From Oreocharis arfaki (Eukaryota; Chordata; Aves; Passeriformes; Paramythiidae), in NCBI GenBank assembly GCA_013398015.1, contig VZRR01012414.1, forward strand, positions 766,150 through 830,149: a stretch of DNA of 64,000 nucleotides, given 5' to 3'. This document shows positions 27,077-40,600 of the stretch, piece by piece. Each line of letters opens with the position of its first letter. Position 1 is the first letter of the stretch. The position numbers were made by a program, and so were the translations under genes. Below the pieces are notes generated by a model. The model did no database searches. It saw only the letters and a program-made list of their open reading frames with translations, and was not told where the DNA came from.

Positions 27077-28195
27077 AATCATAGAATCATAAATCATTGA
27101 ATGGTTGGCATTAGAAGGGACCTTAAAGATCACCCAGTTCCAGTACCTCTCCTATGGGCAGTGACACCTTCTACTAGACTGCTTCCACAGATTGATCAGA
27201 GCTCCATCCACCCTGACCTTGAACACTTCCAGGGATGAGAGACTCACAACCTCTCTGGGCAACATGTTCCAGTGTCTCATCACCCTCACAGAAAAGAATT
27301 TCTTCCTAAAATTGAATTTAACCTGTCCTCTTTCAGTTTAAATCCATTCCCCATTTTCCTGTCACTACATACTCTTATAAATAGTCTATCCCATCTTACT
27401 TGTAGGCTCCCTTTGAGAACTGGATGGCTGCTATGTAGCCATCCCAAAGCCATCTCTTTTCCAGGCTGAACAAACCCAATTCCTCAGCTTTCCTTCATAG
27501 GAGAGGTGCTCCATCCCTCTAATCAACTTGGTCTCCCTCCTGTGGACTCACTCCAACAGGTCCATGTCCTTCCTGTGCCTGGGAGCCCAGAGCTGGAAGC
27601 AGCACTGCAGGTGAGGTCTCACCAGAGCAGAGCAGAGGGGCAGAATCCCCTCCCTCACCCTGCTGCCCACTCTGTGCTGGATGCAGCCCGGGACACAACT
27701 GGCTTTCTGGGAGCTCACATTGCTGGGTCATGTCCAGCCTCTCACCCACCAGCACCCCCAAGTCCTTCTCAGCAGGGCCACTCTCCATCTGATCATCCCC
27801 CAGCCTGTGCTAATACCCAGGGCTGCCTCCACCCACGAGCAGCACCTTGTACCTGGTCTTGTTAAACAATGAGATTCCCACGGACCCACTTCTTGAGAGC
27901 GTCCAAGTCCCCCTGCATGGCATCCTGTCCTTCAGGTGTGTCGACAACACTGCTCTGCTGGTGTCATCTGTAAATTTGTTGAGGGTGGACTCAATCCCTT
28001 CATCTATGTCCTTGATAAAGTTATTAATTAGCACTGATCCCAATATAGGCCCCTGAGGGGCACCACTTGTCAGTGATGTCCATTAGGAACCGGAGCCATT
28101 GATCACTACCCTCTGGATGCAACCATCCAACCATTTTCTTATCCATCTAACAGTCCACCCATGGAATCCATCTTTCTCCAATATAGAGAGAAGGA
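27077..28195 (-). mobile_element. CR1 LINE, longest copy in the window (3' 1.1 kb, inverted)
   Basis: On the plus strand it begins with the inverted CR1 terminus AATCATAGAATCATAAATC at 27077, then GGGACCTTAAAGATCACCC and the inverted 3' region. It runs leftward in the element into ORF2 near 27800-28190. There the minus-strand frame at 27810-28043 reads GSVLINNFIKDIDEG and then KFTDDT, the degenerate C-terminal part of the reverse-transcriptase catalytic core. The usual FADD signature has become FTDD. Frames are broken, and the element is 5'-truncated at about 28195. The 119-codon plus-strand frame at 27506-27865 lies antisense within it and is not a gene. Most bases still agree with remembered CR1 consensus, so it is much younger than the copies at 26.5 and 36.8 kb. 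Confidence 0.94.
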
Positions 28196-31100
28196 AAATT
28201 AGTCCCAGGAAAGACTTTGAGATCAATTAACTAGAATTCCCAGAATGAAATCCTGAAGAAGAAAATAGATATCCCTGAACATATATATAGCATGTGTATG
28301 TTTGAACTGGAATTTTCATTTACCCTGTTCTTTAAATTGCTGAGACTGTTGTGGGGAAACAGCTCTCATGCCTCACTTTCGAACGGAAATTGAAAAAAGC
28401 AAAAAGAGTCCTGTGAAGAGCTTAAAAATTATTCTGGATCTGGGAAGTCTGAATTGCCATGAAAAATTTAATTATTTTAATCTATATAATTTAGCTTAGC
28501 TGTTTAATAGCAGTAATTTTATAGCTGAAACTTTGTAAGGATGATACAGGACAAGGAGGAAGACAATATAAATATGAACAGAAAATTTCTGACAAGACAT
28601 TGATTTTAGCAGACAAATGTATAACAAGATGCACAGGACATAAGTAGAAGCCAAATAAATTCAGATGAGATAGGAGCAATGTTTTAATCCCAGAGATATC
28701 TACTCAGTAAAACCGAGAACAATGAATTTTCCATCACTTTAAATCTTTTTAGACTACAATGAGTTTCTTTCTATAAGATAAGAGAAGCTTCATCAGAATG
28801 TGAAAAATTACTCAGTGAAATTCGAAAGACTGTGTTATTCAAAACACCAAACTAGAGGATCATAACAGGCTCCCACAGTCCTAAAACAAATTACTTACAT
28901 CTCTGCTTTCAAGTATGTAATTTTAAACGGAAGACTACATAGCAAGTGTAAAATCAAAATGGCCCTAAAATTTCAAGAAATATCTTTGACCCTTTTACTA
29001 CTTCCCCACAAAATATGGGTCTATTTCCTTCCTCAGTAGGAGTTACCATTTGAGTGACTTTTTCTGACAGACAATATATCTGATGATGCAAAGCAGGGCC
29101 AAATGAAAAGATTTTCCCATTAAAAAGTACCACAAACCCATAAATATCATATTTTTGCTAAGACAAGTCACATTATTTTTAAACTGGGTTACTTAAATAT
29201 ATAATCTTTACAGTAACAATAAAAATCTATTTCCCTCTCATTTAAAATAATTTTACAGCTCTTATTGTGCAGCATCCAAGATCTCTTGTAATACTTTTCA
29301 ACTGCCTTTTTTCCCTAACTTCCTTCCTTTTCACCTATTAAAATTGTCAAAAGCAGGTGACTGCTTGCAGTATTGTTACACTTATTAAACTATAATTACT
29401 GTGAATATTCTCAATTTGAATTTATGCCTCCAACCTTTGAAAAGCATAAGACGAAAAAAGTGTTTTTAAATGAACTTTCTTAATAATCACAATTTTTGTC
29501 CTCAGAAGTAAAAACTTTACCTCGTATTCTGACAAAAACTTCATTGCTTTCTATGGTCCTCAAGGTAAAAAGAGAACACTAATATATTTCAACAAAAAGA
29601 TGTGCTCCAGCAGATCTGTACACATCTAAGACAACTCTCAAGATGAGATCCTAGAATTACAAAAGACTAAATAAATTGCTCCAATTTTAATTTTTCTAAA
29701 TGTTTTCAATAAAAAAGAATAAAGGAACACAAAATTCATCATAGAATCTGAAGAGAAAAAGTGCTTTCTTTTATCTTGCCACTACCCAGGAAAAGATTTG
29801 TTGAGGTAACTTATGTCCTTTACAGCTCCCAACTGTCAGTAAATGTGTCTCCAGACTGTTGTCTAATAATGTTCACAGAATTTTAATTGTATAATTCACT
29901 AAATAATGCCAGTGATTAGACAACGAAAATACTTACACCCCCCTCTACCTGTTCATCTAACTGTACCAACAGTGTAATGAGGCCACAACAAAAGAAAATG
30001 CACCATTTTTTTCAATAAAACAGGAATACCCCAAAATGTCAAACCTGTTGAAGAATAATATGATTTGTATTTTTGTTTTTCTGCATAGAATATTTTATAC
30101 ACCAGTTTTTATTATCATGAGCCTGCCCCCTGCATTATTCTTGCGCTCGTATGTGAACTGCACAAGTCACCCCATGCACAGCCCTCATCTCTGTCACACA
30201 AACAAACAACCCATATCCAGAATCCTATATCCATTATTTGAACTACTTAGAAATGTGTCTTAAGCAAAGACATGAAACATCTAAACTTCTTTATTATATG
30301 ACTTGTTTAAGAAGACTTTGACTAATTCCACCAGACATTTCCCCTGGTCTTGAGGCTGGTTATTAAGTTCTATTTCTGGCTGTGAGATACCATCCTATGT
30401 TAAAAAAAAAATTGCAATTTTAGAAGAAGAAATCTGAAAGAAAAAAATTCACATAATATTTCATCTGCATGAAAATATATTCAATGGACTTTCCAATACT
30501 GTGCATTTCTATTGTCACAAGTGTTATTTATGTCTAAAGTGCTAAAACCTTATATTCCATGAAAAAGAAAAACCTTGGTGTTAACCACCAAATCAGTTCT
30601 CTGACATTATTTAGATATTTTTAGTGTTGCACCATTAGCGTACAATAATTTTTTTCTTCTATTTTGCATATGTCAAAAAGATTTTTAGCAGTGCAACAAA
30701 TTACTAACAATTACCACTAAGAAGCAGATAGTTTTTCCAATAACTGCAGCATTTAAATCAGCAGAGCAGGCATGGTTTTATCTTCTGCCATCATAAACGC
30801 ATTGCATATTGGAAAGCCTAAACAAAGCCATGAAATGACCTACTGTAAGCCAAGCACTGTAAATAAAGTTTTTGATGGCTTTTTCTATATGATGGCTTAA
30901 AAAAAAATTGCAATATTTTACCATTAAATTCAAGATCTAATTGGTCAACACTGGTACCTTTTCTCAAATAGAAGAAATGACATGTTCTTCAGAAAAATAC
31001 AGTAGTGTGACCTATTAGGATTTTCTTCTCTTAGCTTAATACTTATTTTAAATGCATCGCCTATCATTTAAGCTGTGCAATTAATGTCAAGACACTGAAG

Positions 31101-32670
31101 ACAGAAAAGACTCTTAATTCAATGTTTTCAGAATTCTCCCTTCATTAGTTTTTTGGTGGATTTTTTTGTTTGTTTTTTTTTTTTTTTTCACATTTCCATG
31201 AAATCATAAAAATAAATTGAGATTTCTCCTAAACCAGCCTACGGTGTATACATAGTCTGAGTGCTTTGTACACTGTAAGTCATTAGAGACAAAATCTGCA
31301 AAACGAACTGCTGAAGGGAAGGTATCTCAATACTGAAGGGAAAATACATCAAGACTCCCAGCAACTGATGCTCTCTATCCCAAGCTCATGCTCTCTATCA
31401 CTCTGGCCTATCATTCCTTCATCTTCTCTGTTACATCACATGTCAGCAAGGTGGCTCCATTTCCTTAGCCTGCAATCCTTTGTTGAAGGCAGAGCTGCAT
31501 AAACCACATTTTAAAAGGAAGGGAAATACAATATAATTTTGAAAATACCCCCTTCCTCCAACACTTTCAATACTGAGATCATGAATGGCAATAAAGACTA
31601 CCAAGACAAGCAATCTTCAAGTGGGAGCAAGCATGGCTCAATCTGTTGGTATCAACTCACTGGACACTATCTTACAATGGATCTCCAAAGTAATCATAAT
31701 TGTGCTCAAAGCACAGCTTTTCTAAAGGTAATGCATTCAGTCTCTAGTAGGGAAATGAACCGAAAGCAGTGCTTCCAGCTTGGGGAGCTAGTCTGTCACA
31801 GAGGGAGCACTCAGCTCCAGCACAAAGCTCACAATTCAAAATCTTCCGTGTGATGCCATCTGGTAGTAGAAATATCTAGCATTAGATGGGTTAATGGGTT
31901 CTTTTTTCTCCTGGTGTTCCACTGCAGCCCTCTGATTGTGCATTAGGACATAACTACAGATAGTACATGGCAGAACAGGAAAAACAAAGTAAAATATAAA
32001 AGTCCATAAATTAACACTGTTCATAAGAATTTTGATTACATTCTGTGCTTAAAAACCAAGAAATCAAAAAAAATCACTTTACTCTTTTAATATCATCCTT
32101 CGAATCTCATATATTTTGGATTCAATGTTAGGATAGGTTATTTGCCTTGCTATTCCATGTAGACTGAAGAAATTCCAAGCAACAGAATTTTTTAAGCATA
32201 AATTTGACAACTCTGGAAGAAGGGAGTTTAAACAGCTTATAATCATCAAATCAGTTTCTCATTTTATGCATGCAGTACTTATTATATTATTTTCATTAAG
32301 GTAAGAAAAAATCTGAATGCTCTCAACAGTAATTTTGAATGTGCATAGATTTGGGTAAGAAATGCAGAATGCTTTTACAGTTGCCTTTCTTGAAAATTAA
32401 GAATGTTCTTTCAATTATAGGTTTTAATGAAACTGTAATGTTTAAAGAAATGATAGGAATCCACAAAAAGTAGATATGCTTCACTAGGAATATTATACCC
32501 TCTGCATTTATTAGGATATGCATTTATTAACATTTTATGGTGGCTGTAACGCTGATCATTACAAATGCTTCATCTGGCTTAAAACATTGAGTTGCCTAAA
32601 ATTGCCTTCCTTTCCTGAGAAAATGCAATTCTTGTTACTAAATCCATTAAAATTTAACTGAAAAGATTAG

Positions 32671-32692
32671 TTCACTAGTGCGAACTAGTGAA
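32671..32692. repeat. Perfect inverted repeat, 9-bp arms and 4-base loop
   Basis: TTCACTAGT and ACTAGTGAA flank the loop GCGA. The arms are perfectly complementary. Confidence 0.9.
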
Positions 32693-32761
32693 AGAAAAAC
32701 CACCACAACAATTAAACAAGTTGACAACAGAGTAGCTACAGGAGAATAATAAAATCTAAAA

Positions 32762-32764
<3 letters not shown>

Positions 32765-32793
<29 letters not shown>

Positions 32794-32795
32794 GC
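32765..32795 (+). repeat. CAA trinucleotide microsatellite
   Basis: About ten CAA units are followed by a CAG interruption and AAAAC repeats up to about 32808. Confidence 0.9.
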
Positions 32796-35700
32796 AAAAC
32801 AAAACAAACTTCTTGTGGTTGTTTCTCCTGTATTTGCTGTTCCTACAGAAAAAGTATTATCACTGTTGATTCAAAAAGGCTCTGAATTGTTTAGCATGCA
32901 TGCAGAAACGCTCACTCCTTTAGTGAAGCTTCACTGTGCTAATCCCCTTGGAATGAAGCATTTATCACCTACCAAACAAGTGTAAAATATTTCAGTCCAG
33001 AAGGATTATCACCACTGTCTTCCTCTCTGCTTTACTGGAGCAGAAGAGGAGAGGGAGGGTAGCCAGTTAGTGTGATTCATTAGCTACAAACAAAAATCCA
33101 ATTACTAGAAAATTCCTAAATAATTTGGTCCAGTTGCCTTTGTCCTTCAGTTTTTTATGATGGACATTTTTTATTGCTATTTTAAGAGGACAATACTTAC
33201 AAACAACAAATCAAAACACATTATTTCCTGAAAATCAAAACACATGGGAACCATAGCCTATGCTGAAACTATAGCCATGACACTGTAAGTGTAAAAAAGA
33301 TACTCCAGGAAAATATTCTTTACTCCAAGAAGTTGTGACAGTCATTCACCCATCGTGAAACCAATCTAGCACCCCCATTCCTTCTTAATTTCTTACATTA
33401 TTTCTGTTACAAATGAACAGAACTGATAGCTTTAGGTAATGCTGGAGTTTGCTGTGGTTTAAGTCAGCAATATGACATTACTTGCCTGGTGCTCTGTTCC
33501 TTTCCTAGCTAGTTTTAACATCGCTTTTTCAGTGTTGAATTGATTATTTTAAAGAACTAGTCACATGATAGATCTACTTCATAAGTGGTAACAGGTAATT
33601 TAGAGGTATTTATTATCAGGGCCAACTTTTCCTATCAGCAACTTTGCAAAATACAAGGACTGTGAGATTGTTCTGCAATTTTACCTAGACTCTTAACTTC
33701 GGCAAACCTGAAGTTCTTGATATATTCAAGTATTTCTGCCACCTTATTTTACTTATCATTTTTGCTTAACCAGTGCTGAATATTCTGCTGGAGAAAAGGT
33801 TAGCACAAATCTTGCTGGGTTACATTGGCCAGTTCTTCCCTTGTTGAAATTCTCTCTGTTTCCTATTTTTGTTATCCTATCTGCTTATTGATTATCAAAT
33901 AATATTTTAATTTTAAAAATAAGTCAAAAAGGGAAATAAGCAGTATTTTACTTGGAGAACATTACAGTAAAATCCCTGGCTTTCTATCTGATAACATTTG
34001 CAACACTGAAATGACATTACTCCCTATGTGTTTTTTCCCATGGAAAACCCTCAGGTCTCCTAGTGGAATAGATGTAGGTGGAGGCCACACTGGGCTGAAA
34101 AATAATCAATTTTCTGATAGATTTCTCTTTACTGATGTTTCTGATGAATTGTCTAATGCTTAAGTGTTTGGGTTTGCTAAAGGTCCCATCGTATTTTTGT
34201 AGAGAAGCATCGGCCTCTGTATAAAGGTAGATGACCGGAAGGATTTAATCATATCCTGCATATCTAAATTCTTTTTCTGATGATACCCCTCTTCTTCTTT
34301 AATTTAAAAATGATTGTTCATACCTTTGCCTTCAGTTACTGCTATGGTTCAGCTACAGATTACGATTTCTACACCTGTTTCTTACAAATTTACTTCCATA
34401 TACTTCAAAATACAAAGTTATGCCTAAACATAAATCAGAATTTTTTTCCCCTTGAGATTCTTATAAAAAAAAGTCAGCTGTACTTCACTCAGTGCCACAG
34501 AAATGACTGCTAAACTTTCTTTACTCAAAGTGATTTTCCATAGTATTTATCAGGGAAAATCACCTTTTCCATAGGAAAATGCGACACCTTAAAAAATGAC
34601 AAACAGCAACTTTCAGTGAATCAGTACTCATCTAAATTGATTGCTGTTGATCTTCATGATTTAAGACAGAATATTTGTTTTAGGAACTTAGAATATTGTA
34701 CAAAGATTTAGCTTGCATAATCCCTACAGTAAATATAATTTAATATCTTTATGCAACAGTCGCTGAAATTCTAAAAGATTCTTGTTCAGTATATCATCCT
34801 CTTTTTTTCCCATTTCCTCTGTGCCACAAAAAAAGAAATGAAACATAGATATAAAGATTCATTTAACCCAGAAGACTGCACTGTGAACCAGTTTTTACCT
34901 TTATTTAAGTGGATAAGTATACTGTTTCCAGAAAAATATTTTTCATATCACTTCTTTAACATCAAGCACAAGTGTAAAAAGAGAAAAAAAAGTGCTGTTA
35001 CACCTGCATGTACTTTACACAAAACAGACTGAAATGCTGGTCTGTTTTCTGAGTCTGTTTCCCAGACCTAGTCACCCAAAACTTTTGCCCAGGCAAAAGA
35101 CTAAAGACCATTACAAGGACCCTGCCACATGTTTACTGCCAATATTGTTTCACTGACTGTCATGCTTGTAAACCCAATATGCCAAATGGACTCATCTAAT
35201 CCAATTATAAAAATCAAATCAGTAAAAACAAAAATATTTTGGACCATTCTGTCAGTCATTTGGAGAACAGTTTCTAAAAAAAAGATCTTTTACCCATAAA
35301 GTTCAATGAATAATTTCAATATACAAGTATGGCAATCAAAGTCATCACAAACATTAGTACAAGAAATATTAACTATATTGTTAACTAGTTGTTTCATTAG
35401 CAGTAGGCTGAAGATGTACTGAGGAAGGGAAAAATTCATACATGGGAAAACTTAAGGGGACCCATTTCTACGATCAAGGCTTCAAGTAATTCCTCAATGG
35501 GAACAGGAAGAGATATGGTGAACCAGAAGAGTGGGGTGTCTCCACTAAAACTGTGAGGTGCTTGAATAACACTAATTTAGCCTCACTATGGTGATGTCCT
35601 TCTCATGCAGGCAGCTGCAAGCATCTTTGTTTTACAGTAGCAAGAACCAACAGCAAAAGCTGAGGTAAAAGCTGTGATTTGCAGGAAACCTGAATCAGAG

Positions 35701-36754
35701 CTGAAAAGTGGGCTTAAATCTCCCAAGGTTCAGTAAAGGGATTTGAACTACAAAGTCATGTTCCTGTTCCACAGTTAAATAACTGGCTTATTTCGTGAGC
35801 AGATGATATTTAATAGATTAATGAATGTTTACTTCTTCATGTACATATTCAGATCTCCTAAGATTTGCACATCTTTTATATTTCAATTGCATTGAAATAT
35901 GAAAGTAAAAAACCAAAACAGAACTCATACTATTACTTATATGTCTATCTGTGTTTCGTGATGATAAGTACATCTTTTTCACTAAATCTAAATTAACAAC
36001 ATTTTGGTGAGGATGGAAATTATCTATGCATGCCTTACATGGTGTCAGTTTAGACACTGAATGCTTTCATGATGCATGCTCCATAACATGATTTCCATAT
36101 CAATGAAACTAAAATCTTCTATTATGAAATTGTTTTTGATGTGCAGAATTCTCAAGACATCTGCATGCTTTTTAGGGATGAAACTTGACACTTTGAGGAG
36201 CCCTTGAAGAGTCTATGTCAGCTCCTGGCCTCATTGTAGCAAATGGAATTTAAAAATCCCCATGTATTGACTTCATTAGGGACATGATCTCACCTGAAGT
36301 TTCTGACTCAATTAAAAAAAACCGAAAAAAATAAGCAGAATTAATTAAAAAAAAAAAGCTGATAGAGCAACTGATGAGTATAAGAAAGACAGCCATTGTT
36401 TTTACAGTTTTACAAAAGTGAATTGGTAATTGATCCTGAGATTCTGTAACTTGTTAATCCATTAATCCCTGTGCTCCTACGAAATAATAAAATGAATACG
36501 AGTTTTCAAGAGCAATTCATACTAAAATCACCATCCTTCTATGACGAGTTGCCTGTGGTGTTTTTGGATAGGCAGAACAGTAGATAGGACATATTCTATT
36601 CCAGCTCATGACACTGGGCTCTGTGATGTCCCTTACATATAAAGAAAGTGCACAGCACATGTAAATCACCAGAACGACTTCCACAGCTGGTTTAAAAACT
36701 GTTCACAAAAAAGTATTCACCAGTGTTTGGGTGTTAAACTGAGAAAAGGTTTGA

Positions 36755-37625
36755 AGAGGAAGGTGGTTGTCTACTCCATATTCAACTCAATTAGTATTTT
36801 CATTAATGATTTGGGTGATAGAATTTAACACTCTTTATATTGTGCAGAAAAAGGATAGCAAATGCGCAAGAGGGCAGATCTGCAATCCAAATAATCTCCT
36901 CAAACTGAAGAACAACAAGGTGAATTAAATAAAAGAAAGAGCAAAATGCTTCCTGTAGGCAGGCAAAATCAGACAGAATGAGAGTAAGTAACATCGGACA
37001 AGGTAGTAAAATATGGCAAAGAGAACTGCAGAAGATTGTAATAGTGACTCAGAAATGAAAACCAACATTGCAGCATTGGGTAAAACCCAGAAAAATCTCA
37101 TTCAGCAACACTTAATGGCAGTTTTATAATAAAATACTAAACGTCCTATAGGTCAGCTTTACTTGGTGCTGGTGAAGTCTTAACTGAAATATACTGCAGA
37201 GTATATGGGAAGAATCCAGAAGACTACAATAAGAATAAAAGACATAGGAAATATGAGCAATAAGAAAATGTGACAGAGAAATATCCACCTTGTCAACAAA
37301 AGAGAAGAAAAATTAGGAATCAGCATGATAAATATCTTTTAACATATAAACAGTATAATAAAGGGAATGTTTGTCTTGTTTATTCAGGAATAGTCCGAGA
37401 CAGTCAGTAAAATCACTTTGGTTGGATACTAGGAAGGACTACACGCATGTAAAAACAGGTTACTTAGTAATGATAATCAATTAATTTAATTAGTTTATAA
37501 GAAATCACTTAGTTAACCAAGTGTTAAAGAAAAGTTAAATATCACTGTAAATTTCTATGTCCAAGTAATATTATAAATATTATAAGTAGATGTCTTCCAC
37601 CTTCATGTTTCTACAATTCTATTTT
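36755..37625 (+). mobile_element. Ancient CR1-type LINE remnant, end of reverse transcriptase to 3' end
   Basis: The left end (36770-36850) carries AGTATTTTCATTAATGATTT and GGGTGATAG, the remembered IFINDL block of CR1 reverse transcriptase. About 37180-37270 reads ACTGAAATATACTGCAGAG, AATCCAGAAGACTACAATAA, GAATAAAAGACATAGGAAA and ATGAGCAATAAGAAAA, matching the CR1 block beginning CTGGAATACTG and GTCCAGAGGAG. Near 37420 is GGTTGGATACTAGGAAGGA, and the 3' end near 37600-37622 is CTTCCACCTTCATGTTTCTA followed by CAATTCT. Many substitutions and gaps show an old insertion. The 63-codon minus frame in it is not a gene. Confidence 0.7.
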
Positions 37626-40600
37626 GGGCAATTTAATATTACCTTAGAGAGGAGAAGAAGAGACAGGACATTCTGAGCTCATAGGTGTTTTTTATAAACG
37701 TATCAACAACACATGAATATGCCATTTGGTTATCTGTTTGTTGTTTGGTTTGTTGTTTTTTTTTTTTCTTTTTCATTCTAATGATAACGTAAATAATCCC
37801 AAGGGAGTTTATATTTAACATAGTTCCATGTGACTTTCCATGTATAAAAAATATAGGAGTTCCACATTTCTGCAGTTTGGTATTTAATTCTAAAAAAGTA
37901 AAATAAAATATTTCTCTGCTCAAGGACTTAGAGTTTTAAGACTTTACTCAAGTTTGCCTCTTTCTCCATTTTGCCTGATCTAACATGTACCATGTAGCCC
38001 ATCACAAAGGAAATACTATAGAAAAGAAACAGCCATAATAAAAATTTAGCCTTAAATTTTTCAGTAGGCTGAATATATATCCCTTCCTCAGTATTGGAAA
38101 TCTTCATATCAGATCTTTTTCTTTGAATTTTTCATGCAGTCTATCCATTTTTCTTGTTATAAGTGTCTTTTGTAGTACCAACCAATACAGAGACGCAAAT
38201 TCTTGACATTGCTCTTTGCTTTGAAGCATGCACTTTACTTCATTTGCCTTTTTAAGGATTTCAGTTTTTGAAATTCAACTGTTCCATGTTCTGAACTGAA
38301 AGCTTATTATTCATTTGCATGTCAGTATGATGCTTTTTATTAGGTTTTCAAACTGACTCCCATTGTTTCATAGACATGGTAGGCAGGTTTTTAATTTATT
38401 TCAAGTGCGGCATCATTGCCTTACTCTGAAATAAAATTATAATCAATGAAGGAGGAGAATAAATAAACTATGTAACTCCAACTGAAAAAAAGAAGCAGTT
38501 CTTCAGTATGTCTATAAATGAAAACTCCACCATTGCCATTCTTTCTCCTTTTCTTGAAGACAAATCAATAAATGCAGGATTTTTAAGGAAGGATGAGGAT
38601 TTTTTTGTTAGAACTCAAACCTCATTTTCAGAATTTACTAACAGACTAAACACTCAAATTCCCATTTAAATTCAATTTAGGCTCTATGCCACCAGATTTT
38701 TAAATATATTAGGAGCTCACAGCCAAAGGAAGGCATCCCGTTAGTGCCTAAGTACCATGAATCCAGTGGGTGATAAGCACTTAGGGTTGGATTCAGCTCA
38801 TTTAACTTCAGCTGTATGGAAGTCAGGTATCTCCTGTTGACAGTCTAGGCAAAGAAGCAGGGACCTCCAAAGAATATTTCAACCCAGCACCACCTGCATC
38901 AGGTGGGTGTCCAGGAAAACACGGGAAGTGTAAAAAGAAGGACTAAGAAAGAGAGGCTGAAGAATTACACATGGAAAAGGGGCATGTCGTATGGGCATGG
39001 GAGGATAGCAGCACACCAGGACATGTCCTGCTGAAAAGGAAGATTATTTGACTATTTGAAAATAATTCTTAGTCTTAGGACTACCAAAGACCTAATTTAT
39101 ATGTGAAACAGCATTCATCACCAGTTTGCCACATACTCTTCTAATATTTTGCACTGCCTCTTTGAGATAGTACTTGACACTTACCAACTTTGAAACCATG
39201 ATGCTTTATGAAGGGAAACAAAGGACTACCGTCTTATAAAGCACACAGTGATACCAGTTTAAAAAAAAAGATATTATTTTTTATAAATTCTTTTTAACAG
39301 AGACATTACTGTTCTTGTGAAAAAATGAAAATATTGCCTAAAGCTAAACAGAATGTGTACAGGAATCAAAGAAATTTCCCATGTAAGCTTTTTCAATAAA
39401 CTTTAGTCTTCAGTGACTTTTCATACAGCAGCAACACTTCTCTGCAGAATCTATCATTAGTGCTGCACGCTGTGACACAGACAAACATCCTTTAATGGCA
39501 AGTTAAAGAATGATTGCTACACTCATCTTCACTCTGAGACCAGAATGAGAATAAATGCTGTTATCTACTGGAGATGTCTTGCAAGAAATTTAACATCAAA
39601 ATTAAGTCTCCACAGTCTGCCACAAGCTTCTGCTCTCACTATGCAGACAGAGGCATTTCTTGAAGGAATCCCTATTACTTTAGATTTGTACTCTACACTA
39701 TTTCCAAGTGTGAAAACCCAAGAGTCTGGCAATTATCATTATATTCTCATTCCTGTAGCAGGTTGTATATGCTAATGAAGAGAAAAAAACCATAATTATA
39801 TAGTATCATAGCCTGTTGTTACTAAGCTCTCCTGTAGCCTCTTCTTCCAAACAGCTGTCTGAGCTCATGACTTTTTCCTTTATTAAAAATTAAAACCACA
39901 GAATTCAAGAAGGCAAACAAAACAGCCAGCAGTTGTAGTTTTAGGAAACATCTCATGCTTTTAAGCCCATCATTGTTTGTCAACCATCAGTAATGCACAA
40001 TCAGAAGCTCCAAAGGTTTCTGATTCTATGCAAATTATGCTACGTTGTACATCCTTGTGCTGAGTTGGAGCTAGTTTTGTGACTGAAATACTTTAAAGGG
40101 AGTGGAAAACACTGATTTAACATATATACATGTATGTACATATGTATGTAATATGTACATGTCTGTTTTTCAAGAAAAGCAAATGGTTTGTTCCCTAGGC
40201 TTAAGGAGAAGCTTTTCCAGTGGAGGAATCTCTTTCAGTATTGCCCACGACAGGGTTTCTTACATGGCCCTTTGAACACTTAGGATTAAGTGGAATTGGG
40301 TAGATGATGATATTCACAGATAATGTTTGCACAACCCTCAGCATCAATTTTTACATAATTCTTATGTGAATACTTGTGCAAGTAGTTCTTATACTGTATA
40401 TTACGTAGCTTATACCAGCAATATATTTAACAACGTTTCGTTACAATTTATATTATGATGTCACACACAGTGTATGAAAGAACAAATACAACTACATAAA
40501 CTTCATACTGGCATTCCAATGAGGAAAATAAGATGTCTTTAAGTCAAACTAAGATAAATATGTTCCAACTGTTTAACTTCTCCACCTAATGCAAATCAAT

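Larger units (their letters stand above)
28196..36750. other. AT-rich intronic sequence, no gene recognised
   Basis: About 8.5 kb without a recognisable gene or transposon. It holds a CAA microsatellite at 32765-32795, a perfect short hairpin at 32671-32692, and long poly-T (31170-31190). The 104-codon plus frame at 31539-31853 has an unremarkable composition and no recognised homologue. The stretch 32850-33140 is less repetitive and could be a conserved element, but this cannot be judged without alignment. Confidence 0.5.

Noticed and set aside
27506..27865. Longest open frame in the window (119 codons, plus strand)
   Set aside because: It lies antisense inside the inverted CR1 element and follows its GC-rich 3' region; not a gene.
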